A stretch of 64,000 nt of DNA from Deltaproteobacteria bacterium (GTDB lineage: Bacteria; Desulfobacterota; Binatia; UBA9968). The stretch lies in NCBI GenBank assembly GCA_016874755.1, contig VGTH01000010.1:1-64000 (forward strand), written 5' to 3'. Below the pieces are notes generated by a model, which made no database searches, was not told the origin of the DNA, and saw only the letters and a list, made by a program, of their open reading frames with translations. A program made the translations under genes and the position numbers. Of the stretch, positions 8,972-16,893 are shown in pieces (positions within the stretch are counted from its first letter, which is position 1; each line of letters begins with the position of its first letter).

Positions 8972-10000
8972 ATGAGATTGCTGGGCATCGTGATGCTATG
9001 GCTATTGACCTTGGGTGTGCCGCTGCAGGCGCAGACACCTTATTATCAGGGCAAGACGGTGCGGCTCATCGTGAGCAGCTCGGCGGGCAGCAACTACGAC
9101 ATGTATGGCCGCCTGGTCGCGAGCTACATCGGCAAACACATTCCTGGGAAGCCGGAAGTCGTGGTGCAGAACATGCCCGGCGGCGGCAATCTGATCGGCG
9201 CCAACTATGTCTACGCGGTTTCGAAGCCGGACGGCCTGACATTCGCGACCATCAATCCGGCGCTTTATTTCAACCAACTGGCGGGCAGCAAAGACATTCA
9301 ATTTGACTGGGCGAAATACGTCTACATTGGCAGCCCGGACCGCTCGGAAGATTTGATGTGCATGCGCAGCGACTCACCGTTCAAAACCATCCACGATGTG
9401 AAAAAAGCCGCGGAGGGACCCAAGTGTGCGGCTACGGGCACCGGCACCACGGGGCATTATCTGCCGACGCTGTTGAACGACGCCATCGGCACGAAATTTA
9501 ACGTTGTCTCGGGCTACCCTGGCGGCCCAGAGATGGACTTGGCGGCGGAGCGCAACGAGGTACAGTGCCGGGCGTTTACCGTTGCCGGCTGGTTTGCCGG
9601 CGATCTCTACGCGAGCTGGCGCAGCAAGGGTTTCGCCCACGTGGTGGTGCAGAGCAGCCGCAAGCGCGACTCGCGATTGGCCAATGTGCCGACGCTTTTT
9701 GAAATTCTCGACGAATACAAAGCGCCGGACGTGATGAAGCGACTGGCCAACCTGGTCACCGCCTCCAACTTCTTTGGCCGGCCCTACGTCATGCCCCCGG
9801 CGACGCCCGTCGAATACATCAAGATCATGCGCGAAGCGATGGCAAAAACTCTCAGCGACCCAGAGCTCCTCGCCGAAGCCAAGCGGCGCAAAATCGATAT
9901 CGAGCATACCCCCGGCGAAGAGCTGGAAAGACTCGCCAAGGAAGTGATCATCAAGGACGCCGAGCTGATCGACCGGATGAAGAAGTTGTTGGGGAAGTAG
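8972..10000 (+). CDS. TctC-like (Bug family) solute-binding protein
   Basis: A 342-residue exported binding protein, the third TctC-like copy. The signal peptide MRLLGIVMLWLLTLGVPLQAQ is followed by YYQGKTVRLIVSSSAGSNYD, PGGGN and YAVSKPDGLT. The conserved Cys positions recur (GPKCA and EVQCRA). AAGGAG lies six bases before ATG 8972; the GTG at 8957 is an extension lacking support. It appears to be a single-gene unit with its own promoter and no TctAB genes nearby. Confidence 0.87.
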   Translation: MRLLGIVMLWLLTLGVPLQAQTPYYQGKTVRLIVSSSAGSNYDMYGRLVASYIGKHIPGKPEVVVQNMPGGGNLIGANYVYAVSKPDGLTFATINPALYFNQLAGSKDIQFDWAKYVYIGSPDRSEDLMCMRSDSPFKTIHDVKKAAEGPKCAATGTGTTGHYLPTLLNDAIGTKFNVVSGYPGGPEMDLAAERNEVQCRAFTVAGWFAGDLYASWRSKGFAHVVVQSSRKRDSRLANVPTLFEILDEYKAPDVMKRLANLVTASNFFGRPYVMPPATPVEYIKIMREAMAKTLSDPELLAEAKRRKIDIEHTPGEELERLAKEVIIKDAELIDRMKKLLGK

Positions 10001-10018
10001 AAGAGAGTGACGGCGCGG

Positions 10019-10312
10019 CTACGCTACTTTCTTAAGAGGGCGAATCTTTCGGATGACGCGTTTACCAAGTTTATCCTCGGCAACATCTATGTCGTAACGA
10101 TTTTGCAATTTAAGCCAATAACGAGGGTCTTGGCTAAAATAGCGGCCAAGTCGTAAAGCAAGCTCCGCAGTTTTGGGGCGCGCTCCATTGACAAGGCGGC
10201 TAATTAACATGGCCTTGACATTAATGTCCCGAGACAAACGAGATTGAGAGAACCTCAATTCGCGAAGTATCTCGTTCAAATACAAGCCTGGATGCATGGG
10301 TTTGATCTTCAC
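10019..10312 (-). CDS. HigA-family addiction-module antitoxin-like DNA-binding protein
   Basis: About 97 residues. IKPMHPGLYLNEILREL is the family's 'HPGE.L' N-terminus, and the helix-turn-helix spans FSQSRLSRDINV...ISRLVNG. It ends with the usual SQDPRYWLKLQNRYD block and a basic tail. HigA proteins repress their own operon and neutralise a HigB RNase, normally encoded just upstream. Here no HigB frame is visible upstream, so this is a solitary antitoxin-like regulator. The GTG at 10312 is my choice; ATG 10297 and a TTG at 10336 are alternatives. The gene is convergent with the TctC-like gene. Confidence 0.75.
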   Translation of the reverse strand: MKIKPMHPGLYLNEILRELRFSQSRLSRDINVKAMLISRLVNGARPKTAELALRLGRYFSQDPRYWLKLQNRYDIDVAEDKLGKRVIRKIRPLKKVA

Positions 10313-10443
10313 GGCAATCCCGCTTTGGTTATACAATCGTCACAGCCGTAGATCGCTACCAGCAGCAAAAAAATGGAAGGGATAAAAGAGTAGCGAGAAG
10401 CAAAAACGCGCAGCGATTTCATGATAACTGAGAAAACAGCCAT
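10309..10443 (-). CDS. Possible 44-aa ORF with a signal-peptide-like segment
   Basis: A short frame reading MAVFSVIMKSLRVFASR, then a hydrophobic stretch SIFLLLVAIYGC and a short tail. Its stop overlaps the suggested HigA start by four bases (GTGA). AGGAGG lies too close to the first ATG, so the start is doubtful. It looks like the remnant of a gene for an exported or lipid-anchored protein, occupying the place where a HigB toxin gene would be expected. Confidence 0.22.
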   Translation of the reverse strand: MAVFSVIMKSLRVFASRYSFIPSIFLLLVAIYGCDDCITKAGLP

Positions 10444-10502
10444 CCCTCCTGGTGTTTTTGATTTTGGGTGGGCCGCATCTTTCTGTCAACACCCAAACAA
10501 GT

Positions 10503-10532
10503 TTGACTTGCTCCATTAACCTGCGGTAACTC
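10503..10532 (+). promoter_or_regulatory. Possible sigma70-like promoter
   Basis: TTGACT (10503-10508), an 18-base spacer and TAACTC (10527-10532), 22 bases before the ATG of the aldo/keto reductase at 10555. The -35 is good and the -10 is poor. Confidence 0.35.
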
Positions 10533-10554
10533 TGGGCGCGTCACGGAGGGGAGC

Positions 10555-11535
10555 ATGGAGTACGTTCAATTTGGTTCCACCGAATTCAAAGTTTCACGCC
10601 TGGCGTTGGGTTGCATGAGCATGTCGGGCGCCTATGGGCCGGCGGACGATAACGAATCGATCGCGACGCTGCACAAGGCGTGGGATCTTGGCATCAACTT
10701 CATTGACACTTCGGCGAGCTACGGGCAGGGGCACAATCACGAGTTGATCAAAAAAGCGCTGGTGGGACGGCGCGAGCGCATCGTGATTCACTCGAAATCC
10801 GGCAGCCCGCGCACGCCCGACGCCACGGGCAATCGGAGCGGCAGCACGCCGGAATATTTGACGCAGAATTGCGAGCAGAGCGTGAAGCGGCTGGGTGTCG
10901 ACGCGTTGGATGTTTTCTGCATGTCGCGCGTTGATCCCGATATACCCGTCGAAGAATCGGTGGGGGCCATGGCGAAACTGGTCGAGCGTGGACTGACGCG
11001 CTACATCGGGTTGTCGGAAGCGAGCGCCAACTCGATTCGGCGCGCGCGCAAGGTCCATCCGATCGTCTCGTTGCAGATGGAGTATTCGCTCTGGTCGCGC
11101 GATCCGGAGGGCGGCAACATTCAAGCTTGCCGCGAGTTCAATATGGGCTTCATGGCGTACTCGCCGCTGGGACGTGGCTTTTTCGGCGGCTTAGTACACA
11201 ACGCCAAAGACATGAGCGACGGCGATGGGCGCATCAATCACCCGCGTTTTCAGGGTGAGAATCTCGCTAAGAATCTGGCGCTGCTCGCGCGGTTCGAGGA
11301 GATCGCGCGGGAAAAGAAATGCACTCCGGCGCAGTTGGCATTGGCATGGCTGATGGCGCAGGGCCCGGGCATCATTCCGATTCCCAGCAATAAGTCGCGC
11401 GGGCATTTGGAAGAGAACATCGAAGCGACGGAAATTAAACTGAGCCAGGAAGACTTGGCGCGGCTCGATAATATTTTTCCCCAGGGCGCCGCGGCGGGGC
11501 CGCGGACGAAGGATATGCACAGGGTAAACGTTTAG
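10555..11535 (+). CDS. Aldo/keto reductase-family protein lacking the catalytic His
   Basis: A 326-residue TIM-barrel protein of the aldo/keto reductase family starting after GGAGGGGAGC. Asp51 and Tyr56 (FIDTSASYG) and Lys81 (HSKSG) are present. The tetrad His, normally in a 'YYQHRVDPD'-like segment, is replaced: the segment reads FCMSRVDPD, with Ser124 in its place. The rest of the barrel, including the C-terminal coenzyme-binding loop IPIPSNKSRGHLEEN, is intact, so NADP(H) binding is likely. Substitution at this position changes chemistry in other family members (His to Glu in steroid 5-beta-reductases). Function is therefore uncertain. Confidence 0.83.
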   Translation: MEYVQFGSTEFKVSRLALGCMSMSGAYGPADDNESIATLHKAWDLGINFIDTSASYGQGHNHELIKKALVGRRERIVIHSKSGSPRTPDATGNRSGSTPEYLTQNCEQSVKRLGVDALDVFCMSRVDPDIPVEESVGAMAKLVERGLTRYIGLSEASANSIRRARKVHPIVSLQMEYSLWSRDPEGGNIQACREFNMGFMAYSPLGRGFFGGLVHNAKDMSDGDGRINHPRFQGENLAKNLALLARFEEIAREKKCTPAQLALAWLMAQGPGIIPIPSNKSRGHLEENIEATEIKLSQEDLARLDNIFPQGAAAGPRTKDMHRVNV

Positions 11536-11616
11536 TGTTTAGCGTTTAGGGTCTAGGGTCTGGCGTTGAATCCAGACCCGGAAACGCTAGACGCCAAACG
11601 CTAGACGCTAGACACG
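11536..11616. repeat. Palindromic repeat of 'GCGTTTAGGGTCTAGGGTCT' type
   Basis: The spacer has one arm AGCGTTTAGGGTCTAGGGTC followed by TGGCGTTGAATCCAGACCC, and an opposing arm ACGCTAGACGCCAAACGCTAG. They can pair into a long hairpin immediately after the aldo/keto reductase stop. Confidence 0.6.
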
Positions 11617-11636
11617 CAAAACAATTCGGAGGTTCC

Positions 11637-12635
11637 ATGCGAGAGGTAACACTAGTTGTCGGTACCATCGGTCAGAGCATCATGCGCAGTGAAGACAACG
11701 GTCAGACCTGGGCGCGCATTGGGCCGCGGCGTGGGTTTGCCTATGAAGCGTCGGTGCGCTGCATCGCGATGCATCCGAAGCAGCACAACATTCTTTTCGC
11801 TTCCACGGAGAAAGGGATTTACCGTAGCGAGGATCGCGGTGCCAATTGGCAATATGTCGACTCGGCGCTCAACGGCCTCTATGTCTGGGTGCTCGCGTTC
11901 GATCCGGTCAATCCGAACAACATGTTCGCCGGCACCGGCACGCCGACGCCTGGGATGATCTTCCGCTCGAAGGACGGCGGGCGCACGTGGGAGAAGCGGC
12001 CGGTGGAAGTGGCGAAGGAGTGCGAGGCCGTCGGCACGCCGCGCTTTACCGGGATCGTTGTCGACCCGACCGAGCCCAATCAAGTTTGGGCCGGTCTCGA
12101 AGTCGACGGCGCGCGCCACAGCAGCGACGCCGGCGATACCTGGGAAATCGTCGAAGTAACCGGGCGGCGCGACATTCATAACGTCGCCGTGACCGCGGGT
12201 CCGCCGCGCACGGCGTTTATCATGGCCAATCGCGAGATCTACGCGAGCACGGACAATGGCACGAGTTGGGAGCCGCGCGATATGCAGAAGTGTCTGCCGT
12301 GGGACTATCCAAGGAAAGAAAACTATCTGCGCGGCATCGCCGTCGACCCGGCCAACCCGAAGAGAGTTTTTCTTAGCTTCGGCGACTTCACGCCAGGCAC
12401 TTCGGGTGCCATCGCCGTGAGCGACGATTTTTGTAAGAGCTGGAAGCTGATGCCACTGCCGCAGGAACCCAACTCGTCCATGTGGCTGTTCGGCACCAAT
12501 TCAGACGACCCCCATGTGATGTTTACGGCGAGCCGGTATGGTTACCTGTATCGCACTGATGATGGCGGCAAGTCGTGGGTGAAGTTAAGAAGGGAGCTAA
12601 GTGAAATTGCGGCGGTGTGCTGGTTGCCGAATTAG
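11637..12635 (+). CDS. BNR/Asp-box repeat beta-propeller protein
   Basis: A 332-residue protein with six Asp-box motifs (S-x-D-x-G-x-x-W): SEDNGQTW near residue 18, SEDRGANW near 63, SKDGGRTW near 112, SSDAGDTW near 162, STDNGTSW near 205 and TDDGGKSW near 310. This spacing fits a six-bladed beta-propeller as in sialidases and sortilin-type 'glycosyl hydrolase' proteins. There is no signal peptide, so it is probably cytoplasmic. The sialidase catalytic Arg triad is not evident and hydrolase activity should not be assumed. GGAGGT precedes the ATG. Confidence 0.78.
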   Translation: MREVTLVVGTIGQSIMRSEDNGQTWARIGPRRGFAYEASVRCIAMHPKQHNILFASTEKGIYRSEDRGANWQYVDSALNGLYVWVLAFDPVNPNNMFAGTGTPTPGMIFRSKDGGRTWEKRPVEVAKECEAVGTPRFTGIVVDPTEPNQVWAGLEVDGARHSSDAGDTWEIVEVTGRRDIHNVAVTAGPPRTAFIMANREIYASTDNGTSWEPRDMQKCLPWDYPRKENYLRGIAVDPANPKRVFLSFGDFTPGTSGAIAVSDDFCKSWKLMPLPQEPNSSMWLFGTNSDDPHVMFTASRYGYLYRTDDGGKSWVKLRRELSEIAAVCWLPN

Positions 12636-12645
12636 CTTCGGATAA

Positions 12646-12905
12646 TACTCACCACGAAGACACGACGGACACGAAGTTCGGAGAAGAATATTCACTTTTC
12701 TTACCTTCGTGCTCTTCGTGCCTTCGTGCTCTGCGCGCTCCGCGCCTCTGCGCGAGCCAATTCTTTACTTATATAACTCTTTCAAAATTTCGCTTTTTTC
12801 GATCCTGTCCAAAAACCTTATGTCGCCGAAAACGGAAATTCCGGAGGTTGCTTCCGAGTGCATTTGTTTCCGTTTTCCGTGTTTCCGCTTTCCGCGTTTT
12901 GGCTT
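12646..12905. repeat. Composite intergenic repeat region, no gene
   Basis: The 270-base gap between convergent genes holds a CACGAAGACACGACGGACACG arm (12651 on) and its inverted counterpart CCTTCGTGCTCTTCGTGCC (about 12703), then CTCTGCGCGAG of the 'GCGCAAAGG' family. A separate TTTCCGTTTTCCGTGTTTCC tract (about 12868-12890) ends at the amidase stop. No coding frame is convincing. Confidence 0.6.
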
Positions 12906-14372
12906 TCATACTTGCGGCTTCTTCTTCTCCCACCACTTGGTCTCCGCTTCGTAGGCGTATGCCGCGGCGTACAATAATTCTTCTTCAAACGGCCGACCCG
13001 CTATTTGCAGCGCTACCGGCAACCCCGCCGGTTCGGTGGAGAAACCCGCCGGAACGACGAGCGCCGGATAACCGCAGACGTTCCAGGGGCGGCTGAAATT
13101 CTGTTTCGATTTGTCTTGGCCGCCCGGCAGTACTGGGCGGCCTGGGGTTAGAATAATATCGACGCTGTTGTGCAGCTCGGCCATTTCACGGATGAAAACT
13201 TTGCGCACGCGCTGGGCGCGCAGGTAGTGAACCGCTGGGATTAAAGAACCGGCTTCGACGTCGCGCCGCACGTTGCTCTTGCCATATTGCTCCTGGTTGT
13301 TGGTCAGAAAGGGTTCGTGGTACGCCGCCGCCTCGGAGATGCGGATAATGCGCTGAGCTTGATCGATGACTTCCATGGTCGGCGGCAGATCGACTTCGTT
13401 GACCACCGCGCCGAGCTTTTTGAAAACTTCGATGCCATCGCGATAGCCGCGCATGACGTTGGCATCGTAGCCCTCGAACCAGTTGGCTTTGGGAATGCCG
13501 ATGCGCGCACCTTTGACGCCGCGCTTGAGCGCGCGGGTGTAATCGGGTACCGGCGCGTCCGATGATGTCTCGTCGGCTGGGTCATAGCCGGCGAGGGCAT
13601 TCAACATGATCGCGTTGTCTTCCACCGTGCGGGTCATCGGGCCGACGCGGTCGAGCGACCAGCTGATCACCGCGATGCCGCGGCGGCTGACGCGGCCGTA
13701 GGTCGCCATCATGCCGACCACGCCGTTGGCAACGGCCGGGCCGCGGATGGAGCCCGAAGTGTCGCCGCCGGTTGCCATTGGCAACTCTCCAGCGGCTAGG
13801 GCGGCGCCGGAGCCGCCGCTCGATCCAGCGGGGGAGCGTTTCAAGTCCCACGGGTTATTGGTGCCTGGCGTTTCACCGCCGAAGGAAAACTCCGGCAGGT
13901 TCAACTTACCGAGCAAGATCGCGCCGGCATTTTTTAGCCGGGTGACCACGGTGGCGTCAAAGTCGGGCACAAAGTTGGCGAGCACTGGCGTGGCGACGGT
14001 GGTCTTGATGCCTTTAGTATAGTGCGTGTCTTTGACGCCGAAGGGAATGCCGTGCAGCGGGCCGCGGTATTTGCCGCCCATGATTTCCTTTTCCGCCGTT
14101 TTCGCAGCGGCCAGCGCTTCTTCTCTCGTGACGGTGATGAACGCATGAACTTTCGGCTCGACGTCGTCGATGCGTTTCAACAGCGCCTCGGTGTACTCCA
14201 CCGGCGAGAGCTTGCGCGCGCGAATGAGCTTTGCCGCTTCGGTCAGCGTGAGATAATGCAATTCGCTTTTGCCGTTTGGGTTTTTACTTTGAGCCATAAT
14301 TCCTCGTGCAATGGACAGCGCGGCTACGCCAGCCGCGGAGCTGTGTAGGAAATGCCGCCTGGTAATCGCCAT
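12906..14372 (-). CDS. Amidase (amidase signature family) with Tat-type signal
   Basis: A 488-residue amidase-signature enzyme hydrolysing carboxamides. The Ser-cisSer-Lys triad is in place: Lys114 in GVKDTHY, Ser184 in AGSSGGSG and nucleophile Ser208 in GDTSGSIR. The N-terminus TRRHFLHSSAAGVAAL is a twin-arginine-type signal with the family-typical F-L after RR, so the enzyme is probably exported folded. Its start lies three bases after the stop of a small GatC/AtzG-like gene (14376-14600), its likely partner. Substrate is unknown; aryl or hydantoin-derived amides would fit the catabolic setting. Confidence 0.88.
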   Translation of the reverse strand: MAITRRHFLHSSAAGVAALSIARGIMAQSKNPNGKSELHYLTLTEAAKLIRARKLSPVEYTEALLKRIDDVEPKVHAFITVTREEALAAAKTAEKEIMGGKYRGPLHGIPFGVKDTHYTKGIKTTVATPVLANFVPDFDATVVTRLKNAGAILLGKLNLPEFSFGGETPGTNNPWDLKRSPAGSSGGSGAALAAGELPMATGGDTSGSIRGPAVANGVVGMMATYGRVSRRGIAVISWSLDRVGPMTRTVEDNAIMLNALAGYDPADETSSDAPVPDYTRALKRGVKGARIGIPKANWFEGYDANVMRGYRDGIEVFKKLGAVVNEVDLPPTMEVIDQAQRIIRISEAAAYHEPFLTNNQEQYGKSNVRRDVEAGSLIPAVHYLRAQRVRKVFIREMAELHNSVDIILTPGRPVLPGGQDKSKQNFSRPWNVCGYPALVVPAGFSTEPAGLPVALQIAGRPFEEELLYAAAYAYEAETKWWEKKKPQV

Positions 14373-14375
14373 ATA

Positions 14376-14600
14376 TCAAACCCTGCCTTTCGGCGTTGCT
14401 TTTTTCTGTAGCCGCAGGATCATTGCCGGTTCGTCTTCGACGGCGAGTTTCACGGAGCGAATCGTATCGTAGTCGCCCATATAGGCCTTGAACGCCGGCA
14501 AATCGCGCTCGATTCGCTCAGCGCTCAGGTTGACGCCGGAAAACTTGGCCATGACTTTCATCGCTTCCTTCAACTCGTCGTCGGACATTCCTTTGTGCAT
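14376..14600 (-). CDS. Small GatC/AtzG-like amidase-associated subunit
   Basis: A 74-residue protein, MHKGMSDDELKEAMKVM..., with a helical region (NLSAERIERDLPAFKAYM) and a C-terminal EPAMILRL tail. GatC and AtzG, small partners that wrap around amidase-signature subunits, have the same size, helix pattern and an 'EPAPVFR'-like tail. GGAGGTTACCC precedes the ATG perfectly, and the amidase starts immediately downstream. I infer a two-subunit amidase. The similarity is judged by eye and could be generic. Confidence 0.6.
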   Translation of the reverse strand: MHKGMSDDELKEAMKVMAKFSGVNLSAERIERDLPAFKAYMGDYDTIRSVKLAVEDEPAMILRLQKKATPKGRV

Positions 14601-14766
14601 GGGTAACCTCCACTGCAGGCTTGATGGCGGCGAGTGTATGACAGGCGTTTCGGTGGAATCAAGACAATCGTGGCTCTCTCGATTCTTCCCTGGATTCCGT
14701 GGTAAACACCGTCAAGCCATTCAGTTGAGGTGGAATATTAAGGTGTCAAGAACTGACTCAAGAAGC

Positions 14767-15897
14767 ATGTGCAAACAGAAGCACGATTCGGAGCGTGTCG
14801 CACGTGGGTCTTCACTTCCTCTCCCTCTGGGAGAGGATAGAGGTGAGGGCACGTTGTGGCATGATCTTGTCAAGCTTCGACGCGCCCTCACCCTAACCCT
14901 CTCCCGGAGGGAGAGGGCATCAAATCCCTTTGGTTTCGCACTAGCCGTTCTGGTAGCGGGGGTTCTGTTGCCAGTGACCGTCACTGCGCAGATGAAGGCC
15001 CGCGTGGCCTGGACGTCATTTGCCAGCAACATGAGCGGTACCTGGGTGGCGCAGGAAGAAGGTTTATTCAGAAAAAATGGCGTCGAGGTCGAGTTGGTGC
15101 ACATTCCGTCGACGTCGCGGGCGATTCAGGTCATGCTCGCCGGCGAGCTGCAATATTCCTACATGGACGGACGCAACTCGGTGACCGCGGCGCTGAAGGG
15201 CGCCGACGTCGCGATCATCGCGGGGGTTGCCAATCGCCTGGTGTTCTCTTTCATGGCACGGCCCGAGATCAAAAGCTTCGAGCAGATGCGCGGCAAAAAG
15301 ATCGGTATTACCCGCCTGGGCTCGTCGACCCACAGCGTGACGCTATGGGTGATGAACAAGATGGGCTTCAAGCCGGAAGAATATCAGATGCTGCAGCTAG
15401 TCGACGTGCCGAATATTTTTACCGCTATCGTCGCCGGCCAGGTGGACGCCGGGGCGCTCTCGCCGCCGACCAATTTTCGTGCCCGCAAGGCCGGGCTGAC
15501 GGAGTTGATGGATATCACCAAAGAAGGTCCGGAATATGTCTCGGTCGCCATCGGCTCGACGCGCTCGCATATCAAAGCCAACGAAGAGATGACGCGCCGC
15601 TTGGTGCGCGGCTATAGTGAAGGCGTGCAGCTGCTCAAAGCCAACAAAGCGGCGGGGATTCGCGCGATCCAAAAATACGCGCGCATTAAAGAGCCGGAAA
15701 TTCTCGAAGCGACCTACGGCGAAGCAAGGGCTTATATCGAGAGTGTGCCGTACGTCACGCGCAAGGGGATGGAGACGATTATTTCCGAATTGGTACCGAC
15801 GGAGCCGAAGGCGAAGACGGCCAAGCCGGATGACTTTCTCGATACGCGTTTCGTCGCGCAGTTGGAAAAGGAAGGGTTTTACAAAGCGGCGAAGTGA
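14767..15897 (+). CDS. NMT1/SsuA-like ABC substrate-binding protein with repeat-derived N-terminus
   Basis: The mature part, from MKARVAWTSFASNMSGTW, through AQEEGLFRKNGVEV, MLAGELQYSYMDG and MRGKKIGITRLG, is a clear NMT1/SsuA-fold binding protein. The signal core is FGFALAVLVAGVLLPVTVTAQ. Upstream the frame runs straight through a CTCTCCC/GGGAGAGG repeat (14814-14927), giving residues such as RALTLTLSRRERA before the hydrophobic core. ATG 14767 is the first ATG of the frame. A TTG at 14854 preceded by GAGGTGAGGG, itself part of the repeat, is an alternative. A normal start seems to have been displaced by the repeat. Confidence 0.72.
   Translation: MCKQKHDSERVARGSSLPLPLGEDRGEGTLWHDLVKLRRALTLTLSRRERASNPFGFALAVLVAGVLLPVTVTAQMKARVAWTSFASNMSGTWVAQEEGLFRKNGVEVELVHIPSTSRAIQVMLAGELQYSYMDGRNSVTAALKGADVAIIAGVANRLVFSFMARPEIKSFEQMRGKKIGITRLGSSTHSVTLWVMNKMGFKPEEYQMLQLVDVPNIFTAIVAGQVDAGALSPPTNFRARKAGLTELMDITKEGPEYVSVAIGSTRSHIKANEEMTRRLVRGYSEGVQLLKANKAAGIRAIQKYARIKEPEILEATYGEARAYIESVPYVTRKGMETIISELVPTEPKAKTAKPDDFLDTRFVAQLEKEGFYKAAK
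14814..14927. repeat. CTCTCCC/GGGAGAGG inverted repeat overlapping a gene start
   Basis: Arms CCTCTCCCTCTGGGAGAGG with AGGTGAGGGC, and GCCCTCACCCTAACCCTCTC with CCGGAGGGAGAGGGC, face each other around a 40-base middle. The same family lies at 24068-24171, and half-copies are at about 26612 and 29880. Here it is read in frame into the binding-protein gene. Confidence 0.75.
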
Positions 15898-16048
15898 AGA
15901 GCTGCGGAATGTCTCGCGCAGGGGCGGGGAGGGCGCAGAGTTCGGATAATAAACTATCACCACGAAGACACGAAGAGCACGAAGGTAAGAGAAACAAAGT
16001 CTATAACCTTCCATTCCGAACTTCGTGCCTTCGTGGTGCAATATTTTT
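15898..16048. repeat. CACGAAG-type inverted repeat
   Basis: The 165-base gap before the hydrolase contains CTCGCGCAGGGGCGGGGAGG, then CACCACGAAGACACGAAGAG and the opposing arm CGAACTTCGTGCCTTCGTGG. The same family recurs at about 12650, 44970 and 48360. Confidence 0.7.
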
Positions 16049-16062
16049 GAGAGGAACGCACT

Positions 16063-16893
16063 ATGCCTAACGTAAAACTGTCCAGCGGATGCGATCTCTA
16101 CTACGAAACCCACGGCCAAGGTGAGCCGCTGATTTTTGTGCCGTCGACGGCGTACTCCGGCGAAGTTTGGAAGCCGTGGCAGATGCCGCTGGCCAAAGAT
16201 ATACAGCTCGTCTTTCACGATCCGCGCGGCTGCGGACGCTCGGTGCCGACGCAGGAAGTTTATACCATCGAGCAGATGGCGCTCGATATCGTCGCGCTGA
16301 TGGATCATTTGAAAATGCCGTCGGCCCATTTTATCGGCCACTCCATGGGCGGGCGCATCGCGCTCTCGCTGGCGCAGAATTTCCCGGGCAAGGTGAAAAG
16401 CTTGATCATGGCGGCAAGCGGCTCGGGGACGGCGGGGCGCGCCGGATCGGACTGCGTGCCGGGTTTGCCGCATCGTTTAGTCTACGACATGGTGGCGATG
16501 GGCTTTGAGAAGTTTATCTACGACGAGATCGTCGAGTCGGACACGTTTTTCACCAAAGACTTTCGCGACAAGCACCGCGATAAAGTCGAAGAGTTTTTCA
16601 AGGTCGCCTGGGCGACCCATGCCAAGCTCGATCCGTTCATCTGGCTCTGCATCGCCCGCCATACATTCGAAGGAACGCACCGTCTAGGCGACGTGCAGGC
16701 GCCGACGCTGGTGCTCATCGGCGAGGCCGACACGGTCGGCAGCAATCACATCGCGCAGGCAAAAGTTCTGATGGATCGGATCAAGGGCGCCGAGATGAAA
16801 GTTCTCAAAGGCCAGTCGCATGGATTTTTCTGGCAAGCACCGGAGGAAACCAATCAAGTGATCCTCGATTGGGTAAAAAGGCACAGCGGCTGA
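16063..16893 (+). CDS. Alpha/beta-hydrolase fold protein
   Basis: A 276-residue hydrolase with the nucleophile elbow GHSMGG (Ser94), the preceding oxyanion region DPRGCGRS, a late Asp in GEADTVG and a C-terminal His in GQSHGFFWQ. The layout resembles 3-oxoadipate enol-lactonase and C-C bond hydrolases of aromatic degradation, so a role late in ring catabolism is possible but not provable. ATG follows GAGAGGAAC. Its stop TGA shares one base with the ATG of the next SBP gene (TGATG), which implies coupled translation. Confidence 0.83.
   Translation: MPNVKLSSGCDLYYETHGQGEPLIFVPSTAYSGEVWKPWQMPLAKDIQLVFHDPRGCGRSVPTQEVYTIEQMALDIVALMDHLKMPSAHFIGHSMGGRIALSLAQNFPGKVKSLIMAASGSGTAGRAGSDCVPGLPHRLVYDMVAMGFEKFIYDEIVESDTFFTKDFRDKHRDKVEEFFKVAWATHAKLDPFIWLCIARHTFEGTHRLGDVQAPTLVLIGEADTVGSNHIAQAKVLMDRIKGAEMKVLKGQSHGFFWQAPEETNQVILDWVKRHSG

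Noticed and set aside
11637-12635. Sialidase activity of the Asp-box protein
   Set aside because: Asp-boxes only indicate a beta-propeller. The sialidase catalytic Arg triad and nucleophile Tyr cannot be identified.
12650-12900. Small proteins of 'TKDTKEH' or 'PSCSSCLR' type in repeat regions
   Set aside because: These frames are translations of the palindromic repeats and occur wherever the repeat does, on either strand.
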